Shown here one piece after another: positions 61,838 to 61,874 of a DNA stretch of 61,874 nt (its first letter is position 1; every line of letters starts with the position of its first letter). The stretch is from JAJYSO01 sp964451785 (GTDB taxonomy: Bacteria > Bacteroidota > Bacteroidia > Flavobacteriales > Flavobacteriaceae). The DNA is taken from the NCBI GenBank assembly GCA_964451785.1, contig CAYVJG010000017.1:1-61874 (forward strand). The letters run 5' to 3'. The position numbers and the translations under genes are program-made. The notes under the pieces were generated by a model. That model made no database searches. It was not told the DNA's origin and saw nothing but the letters and a program-made list of their open reading frames with translations.

Positions 61838-61874
61838 CCTAGGTAAAAATACAATTTTGAAAGCAATTCACAAC
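61838..61874 (-). CRISPR. Terminal CRISPR repeat, array continues past the window edge
   Basis: Minus-strand sequence from the last base reads GTTGTGAATTGC-TTTC-AAAATTGTATT. It agrees with the plus-strand image of the tracrRNA anti-repeat at 55097-55122 except for the first base and one extra T. The bases after it (TTTACCTAGG) probably mark degeneration of the terminal repeat. Only this copy is in the window, so repeat length and spacers cannot be given. The adjacent minus-strand terminator makes this the downstream end of the array, transcribed toward cas2. Confidence 0.78.

Overview
The window is a low-GC chromosomal segment from a member of the Bacteroidota, most likely order Flavobacteriales. 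Evidence: many genes have a TAnnTTTG -7 element just upstream (the Bacteroidota sigma factor signature). The protein set is typical of the group: a PorQ-like type IX secretion protein, CarboxypepD_reg TonB-dependent receptors, DUF3078 and DUF6495 proteins, a LETM1-related protein, and tandem parvulin lipoproteins. The genus cannot be fixed from the sequence alone.

Positions 1-28,800 are mostly housekeeping. They hold gcvT and glyA (glycine/one-carbon), an M1 aminopeptidase, an LtaS-like sulfatase-fold enzyme, fahA (tyrosine breakdown), tatA, a PurM-type enzyme, prfA, a tightly overlapping kynurenine operon (kynU-kmo-hydratase), porQ, an FKBP lipoprotein, an S4/Hsp15 protein, a PyrR-like phosphoribosyltransferase, a PPIase-SurA-MoxR overlapping operon, smpB, lpxK, paaK and an initiator tRNA. 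Non-coding gaps carry dispersed repeats: an inverted pair of about 310 bp (near 1.5 kb and 14.6 kb) and a palindromic MITE-like family with ATACC/GGTAT ends (6.9, 21.7 and 25.3 kb).

Positions 28,800-54,720 hold a REP-associated HUH transposase (RAYT) with GGGCGAATTGCAATTCGCCC palindromes inside and after its gene, an M23-TonB receptor pair, rdgB, a zinc alcohol dehydrogenase, rlmH, nadC-yihY-priA, a siderophore receptor with a PepSY membrane protein, rpsF-rpsR-rplI, hisS, the complete proline operon proC-proB-proA, lptB and a LETM1-related gene.

Positions 54,720-61,874 are a type II-C CRISPR-Cas locus. A tracrRNA is encoded on the minus strand (about 55,117 to 55,036) next to a 1468-aa Cas9 with intact RuvC and HNH motifs, followed by cas1 and cas2. 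A second RAYT gene of a different lineage, flanked and internally marked by its own ACTTT-type palindromes, sits between cas9 and cas1. The last 37 bases match the 5' part of the CRISPR repeat predicted from the tracrRNA anti-repeat. They lie on the minus strand next to a minus-strand terminator, so the array begins at the window edge and appears to be transcribed toward cas2.

The most unusual observation is that two different RAYT genes both carry their own REP palindrome in frame at the same place, just after the HUH motif, and that one of these units has entered the cas operon.
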